A DNA stretch of 34,956 nt from Corynebacterium sp. 122RC1 (lineage in GTDB: Bacteria; Actinomycetota; Actinomycetes; Mycobacteriales; Mycobacteriaceae): positions 1-34,956 of the forward strand of contig NZ_JANIKD010000021.1 in the NCBI RefSeq assembly GCF_024580955.1, read 5' to 3'. This document shows positions 17,128 to 25,396 of this stretch, one piece after another. The notes under the pieces are model-generated. The model had not been told where the DNA came from and ran no database searches. It saw nothing but the letters and a program-made list of their open reading frames with translations. The stretch's first letter is position 1, and each line of letters opens with the position of its first letter. The translations under genes and the position numbers were made by a program.

Positions 17128-18351
17128 ATGCGTGAGTTGATGCTGATTCCAGAGGAGTCCAACCGGGCGTCGCTGGTGTTTCGCACGGTCACTTCCAATT
17201 CCGCCAGCGAAGCGAGCGCGGTGGCTGATGGGGCCAACGGAGCTCCCGAAGACGCTGCAGGCACTGAAGAGCAGTTCTTCCTCGCTGTTGATGACACCTT
17301 GCGCCACATCTTGCTCCACGGCGAGCAACCCGAAACTAAAGAGGCAGAGCAGACAGGCAACGAGCCTTCCGACGCCACCTCCACGGCCACGGATCCCAAT
17401 AGCGCCACCGAGCCACAGGGTGACGTCGTGAGCTTGAACAGCTCCTCTGCTGCGGAAACTTCCGCTGATCAGCCTCAGACCAAGCCACGCGCCGCCGAAC
17501 CCACCCCAGCGAAGGAGATGGATCCGCGGTTGAGCGCGCCGCTGGCAATGCGCCCACGGGAGATTCAGGAGCGAATTCGCGGTGGTGCGTCGGTTGCGGA
17601 GCTCGCCGAGGAAAATGGGGTGACGGAGGCACGCATTGAGCCTTACGCCCACCCGGTGCTTTTGGAACGTTCGCGCTTGGCGGAGATGGCCAAGCAGGCA
17701 AAGCCTGTGCGTGAAGACGGCCCCGCCCCACTGACCCTCTGGGAGGTCCTGGCCACGGCATTTGCCGCGCGCGGGATTGATTTGACCAGCACGGAGTGGG
17801 ATGCCTACCGCGACCCTTCGGGCCAGTGGGTGGTGCGTGTTTCCTGGCGCGCAGGGCTCAGTGAGAACACTGCGGAGTGGTCCTATCACCGCAGCGGCGC
17901 AAACCAGCCAACGGCGGTGGCTCGCAACGGAATTGCCGCTGATCTGATTGACCCAGATTTCGCGCGCCCCGTCCGCAAGCTCTCGGTGCATCCACTCATT
18001 GACCCGCAGGGCGATGCCGGCACATTGGGTTTCGGCACCGCGGAGTCAGACATGGAGCGCACCCGCGACGACCTCATGGTGATCTCCGATCAAAGCACCA
18101 CCTCCCTGCCTACCTCAGCGAACGCTGAGTCTTCCGGAACTGCTGAGCCCGCCGGAACTGAAGCCAAGAGCGAAGCTCACGATTCAGACTCCCAAGAAAT
18201 TGCGGGCGAGGACTTCTTGGTCCAGGAGGTTGCACAGCCGCAATCTGAGCAGGAGCGGGGGGCGTCGAAACGACGTCGCCGCGCCGTCACCCCTCATTGG
18301 GAGGACGTGCTGCTGGGGGTCCGCGCCAACACGAAGCGCCCCAAGAACTAA
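17128..18351 (+). CDS. sepH: Septation protein SepH (DUF3071)
   Basis: A cytosolic actinobacterial cell-division protein that binds FtsZ and promotes its assembly. The 407 residues begin with the conserved N-terminal strand region (MRELMLIPEESNRASLVFRT). An acidic Ser/Thr/Glu-rich insert follows (about 28-130). Then comes the helix-turn-helix-like DUF3071 core (about 135-285), with IQERIRGGASVAELAEENGV, PLTLWEVLATAFAARGID, WVVRVSWRAG and AEWSYHR. The last part (about 300-407) is low-complexity and acidic, ending in a basic RRRR region near SKRRRRAVTPHWEDVLLG. This order, a DUF3071 core and a disordered tail, is that of SepH; the insert is long. Synteny next to serC matches M. tuberculosis Rv0883c/Rv0884c. 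The downstream hypothetical gene is 41 bases away and probably co-transcribed. Confidence 0.9.
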   Translation: MRELMLIPEESNRASLVFRTVTSNSASEASAVADGANGAPEDAAGTEEQFFLAVDDTLRHILLHGEQPETKEAEQTGNEPSDATSTATDPNSATEPQGDVVSLNSSSAAETSADQPQTKPRAAEPTPAKEMDPRLSAPLAMRPREIQERIRGGASVAELAEENGVTEARIEPYAHPVLLERSRLAEMAKQAKPVREDGPAPLTLWEVLATAFAARGIDLTSTEWDAYRDPSGQWVVRVSWRAGLSENTAEWSYHRSGANQPTAVARNGIAADLIDPDFARPVRKLSVHPLIDPQGDAGTLGFGTAESDMERTRDDLMVISDQSTTSLPTSANAESSGTAEPAGTEAKSEAHDSDSQEIAGEDFLVQEVAQPQSEQERGASKRRRRAVTPHWEDVLLGVRANTKRPKN

Positions 18352-18392
18352 CTTCCCTAACTTCCTGCAAGAGCAAGGCATAGGAGGCATCG

Positions 18393-19322
18393 GTGGACAA
18401 CGGCATCCCTTTGGACCCTTTCGCCGCGCCACGCCACGACGGCGTGGTGACCATTTGGTTTGTCACCACCGCCAATCCCGAAGCGGTGGTACGCACCCAC
18501 CCCAAGGCGGACCGCGGGTTCGGGCGCAAGCTGTTGGCACAAATGGATCCCCGCCTGCCCATCACACCGATTGGGCAGTTCGCCCTGAACCGCTCCGCGA
18601 AAGTGTCCGCCGAGGAGTTCTACATTTCCGGCATGCCCGGTCTGGTTGTTGTGCAGACTGCGCTGGAAGACATCACCACACCAAGCACCATCGACCCCAA
18701 GCTGCGCACCTTGGTGCCAGCGGCAGACGTCTACGTGTTTACTGAGAATCGTGATGTTGGCCTAGGCGGATTCGCCCACTTCAACGGCAACACCCTGCGC
18801 CGCTCGTTCAGCGCCAAGCGCGGCCGCGTGTACGAGGACAAGGGCTTGCCCGAGCCTTTCGAGGCACCGTACTGGAAAGGCGAGCGCGCTGAGCCCTCCG
18901 GGGGCATTGACCTGCCATTTTGGCCACTCGAACTCATGGTTGAGGCCCAGCGCGCCTGGCTAGGATTCGACCCGGAGACCACCGACGTACAGGTAGCCGC
19001 CTTTGCCACCGACGGCCGCCCCGAGCCGAAACTTGCCAAGCACCCCCAAGCCCGCTCGGATCAGCCCTCCCGCCGCATCCAGGAGGCCAGCGCCGCCGCG
19101 AGCGCAAAATTGGGTTTCCGCGACTACGACGACTACGAACTCGCCGAAGAGGAAGAAGAGCCGCTGAGCGAAGAACTCAAGGTCTACGCCGAACGCGCAG
19201 GCAGGGCGTTTCGACGCACAGCCAGCTCCGCGCGAGGCGGCGCTGCTTGGTGGGGCGCTGCGCTGCGTCGGAACGCAGGCAGGGCGGCACGAATCCTCGG
19301 AAAGTTCCGCAAGAAGGGCTAG
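18393..19322 (+). CDS. Conserved actinobacterial protein of unknown function (possibly DUF6928)
   Basis: A 309-residue soluble protein with no signal or membrane segment. Residues about 15-215 look globular (VVTIWFVTTANPEAVV, EEFYISGMPGLVVVQTAL, GLGGFAHFNGNTLRRSFSA, LPFWPLELMVEAQRAWLGFD). The tail has an acidic stretch (YELAEEEEEPLSEELK) and then a strongly basic end (RRTASSARGG, ILGKFRKKG). From memory the globular part resembles DUF6928, but I am not sure. It starts at GTG 18393 with AGGAGG 5 bases upstream. Lying 41 bases behind sepH, it is likely in the same operon. Its stop overlaps that of the convergent methyltransferase gene in the tetranucleotide CTAG. Confidence 0.7.
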   Translation: MDNGIPLDPFAAPRHDGVVTIWFVTTANPEAVVRTHPKADRGFGRKLLAQMDPRLPITPIGQFALNRSAKVSAEEFYISGMPGLVVVQTALEDITTPSTIDPKLRTLVPAADVYVFTENRDVGLGGFAHFNGNTLRRSFSAKRGRVYEDKGLPEPFEAPYWKGERAEPSGGIDLPFWPLELMVEAQRAWLGFDPETTDVQVAAFATDGRPEPKLAKHPQARSDQPSRRIQEASAAASAKLGFRDYDDYELAEEEEEPLSEELKVYAERAGRAFRRTASSARGGAAWWGAALRRNAGRAARILGKFRKKG

Positions 19323-20158
19323 AGACTGCGGTTGCGCTCGTAGAAAGCGATCGCAGCGGCGGTGGCCAGGTTCAGGGAATCCGTGCCGGGCGCCATGGGA
19401 ATCTGCGCGCGGATGTCCGTGGCCCGCATAGCATGCTCCGTCAGCCCCGGGCCCTCCGCACCGATGAGCAGCGCAACCTTCTCATACGCCCGCCCCTCGG
19501 CGTCCACCAAAGCATCCTTGAGCAGCGGCACTTCTGGGTTCGGGGTGAGGGAGACTAAGTGAAAACCCGCCTCCTGGAGCTGGGCGAGCTCGCGCTGCCA
19601 AGTGGTGCGCTTGCCACCAAAATGGGCGAAAGGCGTGCGCAACACATGCCCCATGGACACCCGCACCACTCGCCGATACAGCGGGTCTGCGCAGCCGTTG
19701 CCGAACAGAATGGCGTCCACACCCATTCCCGCGGCGTTACGGAACATCGAGCCGATGTTTTCATGGTCCCCCACTCCTTCCAGAATGGCCACGGTGCGGG
19801 CGGACTCAATTGCCTGCGCCACACTCATTGGCTCCGGGCGGTTTGCAGAGGCCAGGAGGCCCCGGTGCATGTCGTAACCCGCTGCCTCCGCGAGGGTCGG
19901 GCGATCCACCGTGTGCACCGCAACGCCCTCCAACAGCTCGGGAACCCCAGGTTGCGCTAAGAAATTTTCCAGTTTCTGGGGGAAACCCACCACCGAGCGC
20001 ACCTGGCACCGCGACTCCAACAGGCGCCGCACCACCAGCGGGCCCTCCGCGATGATAAGGCCCTTGCCGCCCGGCAGGTCCGGGCGGGTGTCAGAGTGTT
20101 TGAGGTCACGGAAATCCGCAAGTTCTGGGGCGTCGGCCTGCTCGATGTGGGAGATCAT
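19319..20158 (-). CDS. SpoU/TrmH-family 2'-O-ribose RNA methyltransferase
   Basis: A 279-residue SAM-dependent methyltransferase of the SPOUT (TrmH) fold that methylates a ribose 2'-OH in rRNA or tRNA; the target is not shown by sequence. The N-terminal substrate-binding part (about 1-110, with IAEGPLVVRRLLES) precedes the catalytic domain. That domain carries the three SpoU motifs: HENIGSMFRNAAGMGVDAILF, LLIGAEGPGL and IPMAPGTDSLNLATAAAIAFYE, which form the trefoil knot. Start at 20158 (MISHIEQAD); the frame opens 12 codons earlier. No strong ribosome site is seen. It corresponds in position to M. tuberculosis Rv0881. Its stop overlaps the convergent hypothetical gene by 3 bases. Confidence 0.88.
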   Translation of the reverse strand: MISHIEQADAPELADFRDLKHSDTRPDLPGGKGLIIAEGPLVVRRLLESRCQVRSVVGFPQKLENFLAQPGVPELLEGVAVHTVDRPTLAEAAGYDMHRGLLASANRPEPMSVAQAIESARTVAILEGVGDHENIGSMFRNAAGMGVDAILFGNGCADPLYRRVVRVSMGHVLRTPFAHFGGKRTTWQRELAQLQEAGFHLVSLTPNPEVPLLKDALVDAEGRAYEKVALLIGAEGPGLTEHAMRATDIRAQIPMAPGTDSLNLATAAAIAFYERNRSL

Positions 20159-20200
20159 GAGTCCATAGCCTAATCTGTATCTTCTGACCTTCACAGTTTA

Positions 20201-20219
20201 TTGACGTATCTACAAGATA
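20201..20219. promoter_or_regulatory. TTGACG box and TATCT-ACA-AGATA palindrome before the exporter gene
   Basis: TTGACG (20201-20206) is a good -35-like hexamer on the plus strand. It abuts a perfect inverted repeat TATCT-ACA-AGATA (20207-20219), an operator-like arrangement. It lies in the divergent region between the methyltransferase and MFS genes. A matching -10 is not clear. Confidence 0.45.
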
Positions 20220-20311
20220 GCCGGCGCCTCAGTTTTCATGGCAGATGGCAGTTGGCAATTGGCACCAAAGCTGTGAAGAAGGTTTCCTTGAGAAAGTGAG
20301 ATAGACCCCGC

Positions 20312-21778
20312 ATGCATACCCCTGCGCAGGAATTTACGCGCGAGAGCAAGATCGTGCTCGTATTGCTTGTTTTGGCAGCAACAGTGATGCTGCTCAACGA
20401 GACGACGTTGAGTATCGCGCTGCCGTTCATCATGGATGACTTCAACGTCACCGCCGCCACCGCACAGTGGCTCACCACCGGATTCATTTTGGTGCTTGCG
20501 GTGGTGATCCCCACTACCGGCTACCTCATTGAGCGGTTCTCCACCCGCGCGATCTTCTTTGCGGCGTTTGCCCTCTTCATTGCAGGCACACTCGTTGCGG
20601 CTATCGCCCCGAGCTTCGCCGTGCTCCTGCTGGGCCGTGTGCTCCAGGCTGCGGGCACCGCGTTGGTGATGCCACTGCTCATGACCACCGTGATGCTCGT
20701 AGTGCCACCACAGAAGTTGGGTTCAGTGATGGGCTTGATCCCGGTGGTGATTGCCCTAGCCCCAGCAATGGGCCCAACCATCAGCGGTGCAATCCTCAAC
20801 GTGTCCACTTGGCACACCATCTTCTGGTCCATGCTGCCGATCAGCATCGTCATGGTTTTGGTGGGCGCAAAGTACATGGTGAACGTGGGTCTGGGCAGCA
20901 CCAAGCGCCTGGACATCCTCTCCATCCCCCTGGCTGCATTGGGTTTTGGTGGCGTGGTGTACGCACTGAGCTCCATCGACGCAATCGTGACCGGCCACGG
21001 CGGGCTTGCCCTCCTTGCCGGTGGCATTGGCGTAGTTGCCCTAGTGCTGTTCACCCTGCGTCAGCTCGCCCTGGTCAAGCACAACCAGGCGCTGCTCGAC
21101 GTCCGCGTGTTTACCCAACCCAACTTTGCGTTGAGCGTTGCCGTGCTCATGCTGCTGTTCGGCGCCTTCCTGGGCATCGTCACGGTACTGCCCATCTACC
21201 TGCAGAACTCTCTTGGACTGAGCTCGCTGACCGCCGGCCTGGTTGCCATGCCGGCAGGCGTGGTCCAGGCAGTCTCCTCCCCATTTGTGGGCCGCTTGTT
21301 TGACCGCCACGGTGTGCGCCCACTGGCGCTGCCCGGTGGCGCGTTGGCAATCGCCGCCGCCGGGGGAATGGCCTGGGCATCCCACGCCGACCTCGCCCAA
21401 CCAGCAGTGGTGTTCGGTGCACTGTTTGGTGTGCTCGCATTGGGTGCGGCGCTGGTGTTCACCCCGATGATGACCGGCGCGTTGTCCGTGCTCCCGAGGG
21501 AACTCTCCAGCCACGGCTCGGCAACCTTCAGCACCCTGCAGCAACTTGGCGGCGCGGCTGGCATCGCCGTGCTCGTGGCAGTGTTGCAGAACTTCCTGAG
21601 CAAAGCATCCGGCGCCAGTGAAGCACAGCTTGCCGTGGCCACCAGCGATGGTACGAGTGCCGCACTGGGGACCGCCACCGGCATTTGCGTTGCAGCCACC
21701 GTCCTTGTTGCGCTGGTCAAGCCGGTGAAGGCTGCCGGCGAGCACATCGAGCAGGGGGCTCAGCCACAAGCACACTAG
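20312..21778 (+). CDS. MFS transporter, DHA2 (EmrB/QacA-type) drug exporter family
   Basis: A 488-residue, 14-helix proton-coupled exporter. Family marks are the motif after helix 1 (LNETTLSIALPFIMDDFNV), helix 2 start (AQWLTTGFILVLAVVIPTTGYL) with an IERFSTR loop in place of the classical motif A, LLLGRVLQAAGTAL, and motif C-like GPTISGAIL. The second half repeats the pattern (SLTAGLVAMPAGVVQAVSSPFVGRLFDRHG). Substrates could be drugs, dyes or amino acids; sequence does not decide. It is monocistronic, with an operator-like palindrome upstream and a bidirectional terminator downstream shared with the purine permease gene. Confidence 0.88.
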   Translation: MHTPAQEFTRESKIVLVLLVLAATVMLLNETTLSIALPFIMDDFNVTAATAQWLTTGFILVLAVVIPTTGYLIERFSTRAIFFAAFALFIAGTLVAAIAPSFAVLLLGRVLQAAGTALVMPLLMTTVMLVVPPQKLGSVMGLIPVVIALAPAMGPTISGAILNVSTWHTIFWSMLPISIVMVLVGAKYMVNVGLGSTKRLDILSIPLAALGFGGVVYALSSIDAIVTGHGGLALLAGGIGVVALVLFTLRQLALVKHNQALLDVRVFTQPNFALSVAVLMLLFGAFLGIVTVLPIYLQNSLGLSSLTAGLVAMPAGVVQAVSSPFVGRLFDRHGVRPLALPGGALAIAAAGGMAWASHADLAQPAVVFGALFGVLALGAALVFTPMMTGALSVLPRELSSHGSATFSTLQQLGGAAGIAVLVAVLQNFLSKASGASEAQLAVATSDGTSAALGTATGICVAATVLVALVKPVKAAGEHIEQGAQPQAH

Positions 21779-21846
21779 CTGAGAGATTTTCTGAGAGGGC
21801 GCGTTGTACGGAAGGGCTGCATTTGTTCACGTGCATCGCCCCACCC

Positions 21847-21874
21847 CCACCAACCGCACCCCACCAACCGCACC
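21847..21874. repeat. 14-bp tandem duplication
   Basis: CCACCAACCGCACC occurs twice in direct tandem (21847-21860 and 21861-21874) in the 3' spacer between the two convergent transporter genes. No function is evident. Confidence 0.7.
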
Positions 21875-21886
21875 CCACACCAGCAA

Positions 21887-21949
21887 CAAAACTGCTCCCC
21901 ATGGATGGAACTGAGTAAACAGGTTCCAGACCGTGGGGAGCAGTTTTTT
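21887..21949. terminator. Bidirectional terminator between MFS and purine permease genes (copy 2)
   Basis: ACTGCTCCCC (21891-21900) pairs with GGGGAGCAGT (21935-21944) and is extended by ATGG/CCGT. An apical stem GGAACTG/CAG-GTTCC (21907-21927) sits inside. TTTTTT follows on the plus strand and TTTTG on the minus strand, so it can end both convergent transcripts. The outer arms are identical to those at 13069-13123. Confidence 0.85.
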
Positions 21950-21996
21950 GTAATTAACGCAAGCTCAAGCGCCCAGAAGAACGCGAGCCAGTCACC

Positions 21997-23460
21997 TTAG
22001 CCAACAGCGTTAAGGATTGGCTCTGCAGCGAAGTACACCACGAACAGCGCGGATACCAGCCACATGATCCAGTGAATCTGCTTTGCCTTACCAGCGAACA
22101 CCGCGAGCAGGGTGAAGGCGATGAAGCCCACGCCCACACCGTTGGCAATGGAGTAAGTAAACGGCATAATCACGATGGTCAGGAAGGCTGGGAGGGCGAT
22201 TTCGAACTTGGAGAAGTCGATTTCTCGGATCTGCCCGATCATCAGGGCACCCACTACCACCAGGACAGGCGCTGCGGCCTCAATTGGCACCACGGAGTAC
22301 AGCGGGGTGAGGAACATTGCGGCCAAGAACAGAACGCCAGTAACTACGTTGGCCAGGCCGGTGCGTGCGCCGTCGGCAATGCCTGCCGCGGAGTCAATGT
22401 AGACAGTGTTGGAGGAAGCCGAAGCGCCGCCGCCAACGATCGCACCGAAGCCTTCTACAACCAGTGCCTTCTTCAGGTCTGGCAGCACGCCTTGCTCGTC
22501 CACCAGCGCGGCCTGCTTACCCAGGGCGGTCATAGTGCCCATGGCGTCGAAGAAGTTAGCCAGGACCAGGGTGAACAGCAACAGGGTGGCCGCGAGCGCG
22601 CCTACGCGGGCGAAGGAGCCGAACAGGGAGATGTCGCCCACGATGGAGAGGTCTGGCATACCGCCGAAGCTCTCAGGCAGGGTGGGCACGGCAAGGCTCC
22701 AGCCGCCGGTGGGGTTATCTGCCGACGAGCCCGCGCCGGTCAGTGCCTCCACAATCATGGCAATGACGGTGGTCAAGACGATGCCTAAGAACAGGCCGCC
22801 GCGCACGTTGCGCACCACCATGAAGCCACAGATAAGCAGGCCGAGGACGAACACGAAGGTTGGCCAGGAGGAAATCGAGCCCCCGTTGCCCAATCCCACC
22901 GGGACCGTGGTCATCGCAGCGTCTGGGATACGGCGGACAAAGCCGGCGTCCACCAGGCCGATCAAGGCGATGAACATACCGATGCCCACGCTCATCGCGG
23001 AAACCATTGCCGGCGGAATTGCGCGGAACACCAGGGTACGGAAGCCGGAGACGGCCAAAAGGACGATGATGATGCCGTCAAGCACCACAAGACCCATGGC
23101 CTCTTCCCAGGTCAGACCCTCAGTGCTGACCATGGTCACCGCAACCAGGGTGTTGATGCCCAGACCGGTTGCAATACCAAAGGGGTACTTGGCGATCACA
23201 CCGAAGGCGATGGTCATCACGCCAGCGGCCAGTGCGGTTGCGGCCGCCACCTGTGGGATGCCTAGGGTTTTGCCGTTGATGTCTTCAACCGTGCCGATGA
23301 TCAGCGGGTTCAAGATGATGATGTAGGCCATGGCGAAGAAGGTCACCACGCCGGCACGCATCTCCGTGCCCACAGTGGATCCTCGCTCAGAAATACGGAA
23401 ATAACGGTCCAAGAAAGACTGCGAAGCAGCCTTGGACTGTGTGTGAGCCTGTGAAGGCAT
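21997..23460 (-). CDS. NCS2/AzgA-type purine permease (guanine/hypoxanthine)
   Basis: A 487-residue proton-coupled nucleobase permease of the NCS2 family, AzgA-like branch, with about 12-14 hydrophobic segments. Motifs include RYFRISERGSTVGTEMRAGVVTFFAMAYIIILNP at the N-terminus, GLGINTLVAVTMV, FANFFDAMGT-type region (LVLANFFDAMGTMTALGKQA), GGGASASSNTVYIDSAAGIADGARTG and NGVGVGFIAFTLL. These match guanine/hypoxanthine carriers rather than xanthine/uric acid carriers. The start at 23460 follows GGAG 6-7 bases upstream; the frame opens 30 codons earlier over a 7-bp dyad. It shares a terminator with the convergent MFS gene. Confidence 0.9.
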   Translation of the reverse strand: MPSQAHTQSKAASQSFLDRYFRISERGSTVGTEMRAGVVTFFAMAYIIILNPLIIGTVEDINGKTLGIPQVAAATALAAGVMTIAFGVIAKYPFGIATGLGINTLVAVTMVSTEGLTWEEAMGLVVLDGIIIVLLAVSGFRTLVFRAIPPAMVSAMSVGIGMFIALIGLVDAGFVRRIPDAAMTTVPVGLGNGGSISSWPTFVFVLGLLICGFMVVRNVRGGLFLGIVLTTVIAMIVEALTGAGSSADNPTGGWSLAVPTLPESFGGMPDLSIVGDISLFGSFARVGALAATLLLFTLVLANFFDAMGTMTALGKQAALVDEQGVLPDLKKALVVEGFGAIVGGGASASSNTVYIDSAAGIADGARTGLANVVTGVLFLAAMFLTPLYSVVPIEAAAPVLVVVGALMIGQIREIDFSKFEIALPAFLTIVIMPFTYSIANGVGVGFIAFTLLAVFAGKAKQIHWIMWLVSALFVVYFAAEPILNAVG

Positions 23461-23495
23461 GCGCGCTCCAAAAAGTGAAATAGGGACTTTCAGCC

Positions 23496-23518
23496 TGCAC
23501 GGCGTGAGATACCGTGCA
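23496..23518 (-). promoter_or_regulatory. Dyad in the leader of the purine permease gene
   Basis: TGCACGG (23496-23502) and CCGTGCA (23512-23518) form a perfect 7-bp inverted repeat 35 bases before the start, close to a TATCTATC promoter-like sequence on the minus strand. An operator or leader hairpin is possible. Confidence 0.3.
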
Positions 23519-23610
23519 CAGCGATAGATATTTCCACCTTTGGCGCGCAATCCTCAAACGCTACGGGCACCCATGCGCAAAATCACATTGCGGCACCAAA
23601 CGGGCGAATC

Positions 23611-23643
23611 CCACTGCCACACCACTGCCACACCACTGCCACA
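23611..23643. repeat. 11-bp tandem repeat, three copies
   Basis: CCACTGCCACA occurs three times without change (23611-23621, 23622-23632, 23633-23643) in the short spacer between the DUF3027 stop and the purine permease leader. The period is close to one helical turn and not a multiple of three, so it is not coding. Confidence 0.85.
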
Positions 23644-23668
23644 CCGCGGCAGCACCATTTCTGCACCG

Positions 23669-24463
23669 CTACAGCACAAAATCTACTGGAGCTTCATCAT
23701 CAAAGGGCTGCTGCTCAGGCGCTCCCAGTAGCTCAGCGGGCTTGGTTTGGGAGTGCGCGCCGCAGCCAAAATCTGCCGCAACCACTTGCGCATCGAAGGC
23801 ATATTCGTTGGTGCAGGCGCCAAAACCGTCCAAGGGCATGGCCAGGGCTACGTAAAAAGCACAGCTTGCGCAGGGTTGCTCCGCTGCTTGGGCGTATTCC
23901 GAATGCGGCCCCAAGTCCCCGCAACTCCAGCGCTGGGCGGCCTGCTTTGCGCCTTCTTCACTGAGGGTTTCGCCGTCCAGGCGGACGTCGTCAGAAGCGG
24001 GTGGCAGGTGGTCACCGGGACCCAGGTCGCCGGGACGAATGCGCTGGTAGTAGGGCACCCACTCAGGGGCTTGCAGCGCTTGGCCGCCAGGCATGAGCGC
24101 CACCTCGGACACGGTGATTTCCGTGGACCCCGGCGCGCAGGCCAGCACGGCGTGCCACTGCCAACCCACGTACCCATCCACGCTGGCTTCGAAGCAGTGC
24201 GTCACCGTGTTTTTGGCCATGTGTCCTAGGCCGATGTGCTCCCCGACCTCTCCCTCCCCCAAGGCTTCCAGTGCGGTGCGGGCTGTGTGAATTGCACGTT
24301 TTGAGGTGAGTAAAGATGCCGCCGGGTTAGGGCGCTGCTTGGCCGCTTCCCGACGCTTCCAGGCGCCGCGCTTCCTCCGGCGCGAGCGAGCCTTCGGGGG
24401 TGTTTCGGCGTCGCTCTTCGCGGGTGGATTGCTCGCGGGTGGATTATTAGGGCCTGAACTCAC
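23669..24463 (-). CDS. DUF3027 family protein
   Basis: A 264-residue soluble protein of unknown function, found in actinobacteria at this syntenic place (C. glutamicum cg0943 type, from memory). After a Pro/Ser-rich start and a basic region (ARSRRRKRGAWKRREAAKQR) comes the conserved part: ALGEGEVGEHIG, CFEASVDGYVGWQWHAVLACAPGSTEITVSEVALMPG, PEWVPYYQRIRPGDLGPGDHLPP and a Cys-containing end (PCASCAFYVALAMPLDGFGACTNEY, DFGCGAH). The Cys residues might bind a metal; this is inference. The start is taken as GTG at 24463, placed five bases after a TAATAT -10, so the transcript would be leaderless or nearly so; the open frame to 24892 overlaps the divergent gene and is not coding. Confidence 0.8.
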   Translation of the reverse strand: MSSGPNNPPASNPPAKSDAETPPKARSRRRKRGAWKRREAAKQRPNPAASLLTSKRAIHTARTALEALGEGEVGEHIGLGHMAKNTVTHCFEASVDGYVGWQWHAVLACAPGSTEITVSEVALMPGGQALQAPEWVPYYQRIRPGDLGPGDHLPPASDDVRLDGETLSEEGAKQAAQRWSCGDLGPHSEYAQAAEQPCASCAFYVALAMPLDGFGACTNEYAFDAQVVAADFGCGAHSQTKPAELLGAPEQQPFDDEAPVDFVL

Positions 24464-24484
24464 CCCAGATATTATGCCAGAATG
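24463..24484. promoter_or_regulatory. Overlapping divergent -10 elements, leaderless on both sides
   Basis: Plus strand: TATTAT at 24470-24475 stands 6 bases before the ATG at 24482. Minus strand: TAATAT at 24474-24469 stands 5 bases before the GTG at 24463. The two -10 boxes share the same bases, and both predicted transcripts begin at or next to the start codon. Confidence 0.6.
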
Positions 24485-25366
24485 CCAAGCATGAACGCGC
24501 TGCCAACTCCCCAACCAGCTACCCGTACCGCTTCCCTGCTGCTGACCTCCGCCCTCCTTGTATCTTGCTCCAGTCCCTCCCCCACCGTGGAGCCGGAGCC
24601 CGCGGCTGGCGCGCAGGGGGATGCTTCGCTGGCGGCGTCGGCACCTGCTGACATTGAGCGCCTGGGCGTGACCATCCATGAAACCTTGGACTTCGACCCC
24701 ACTGCCTTCACTCAGGGTCTCGAGGTGGATGCGCAGGGCGATGGGACGTCGCTGCTGGTGGGCACGGGTTGGGAGGGGGAATCGCGGATCTTCCGGCTGG
24801 ATCCTGCAACGGGGCAGCAATCCGACGTTCACCCGTTGGAGCCCACTGCATTCGGTGAGGGCATTGCCCGCAGCGGCGACACCGTATGGCAACTCACCTG
24901 GCGCAACGGGGAGGCCATCAAGCGCGACGCCACTACGTTAGCCGAGGTGGGGCGCGTCCCTGTGCAAGGTGAAGGCTGGGGACTGTGTGCCTTTGATGAC
25001 GTGCTGCTTCGCTCAGACGGCACCTCTACCTTGACGCTGCACGACCCTGCAACCTTTGCGGCCGTGGGCACGATGCCTGTGACCTTGGCGGGTGCACCAG
25101 CGTCAAAGCTCAATGAGCTGGAGTGTGTGGACACGCCGCAAGGGCGGCAGGTGTATGCAAACGTGTTCCTGAGCACGGACATTCTGCGCATTGACGCCGC
25201 ATCAGGGCAGGTGAACGCCGTGATCGACGCCTCCACCGTGCCCAACAACGCCACCCCGGACTCCAATCATGTGCTCAATGGCATCGCCGCGATCCCCGGC
25301 GAGGAGAACCGTTTTTATCTCACCGGCAAACGATGGCCGGACCTGTATGTGGTGAGCTTTGAGTAG
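24482..25366 (+). CDS. Glutamine cyclotransferase-family lipoprotein
   Basis: A 294-residue exported lipoprotein. The signal has a hydrophobic segment and lipobox LVSC (Cys29 counted from ATG 24482; an ATG at 24491 is an alternative). A Pro/Ala-rich linker follows, then a five-bladed propeller of the plant/bacterial glutaminyl-peptide cyclotransferase family (about 58-294). Its marks are DPTAFTQGLEVD, LLVGTGWEGESRI, FGEGIA, WQLTWRNGEA, EGWGLC, LRSDGTSTL, LNELECV and HVLNGIAAIPGEE. These enzymes turn N-terminal Gln into pyroglutamate; the physiological substrate is unknown. The gene shares an overlapping promoter with DUF3027 and is 30 bases upstream of the DUF2771 gene, possibly in one operon. 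Confidence 0.88.
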   Translation: MPSMNALPTPQPATRTASLLLTSALLVSCSSPSPTVEPEPAAGAQGDASLAASAPADIERLGVTIHETLDFDPTAFTQGLEVDAQGDGTSLLVGTGWEGESRIFRLDPATGQQSDVHPLEPTAFGEGIARSGDTVWQLTWRNGEAIKRDATTLAEVGRVPVQGEGWGLCAFDDVLLRSDGTSTLTLHDPATFAAVGTMPVTLAGAPASKLNELECVDTPQGRQVYANVFLSTDILRIDAASGQVNAVIDASTVPNNATPDSNHVLNGIAAIPGEENRFYLTGKRWPDLYVVSFE

Positions 25367-25396
25367 CGTGAGCGTGCAAGGGTAGGATGTGGCCTC

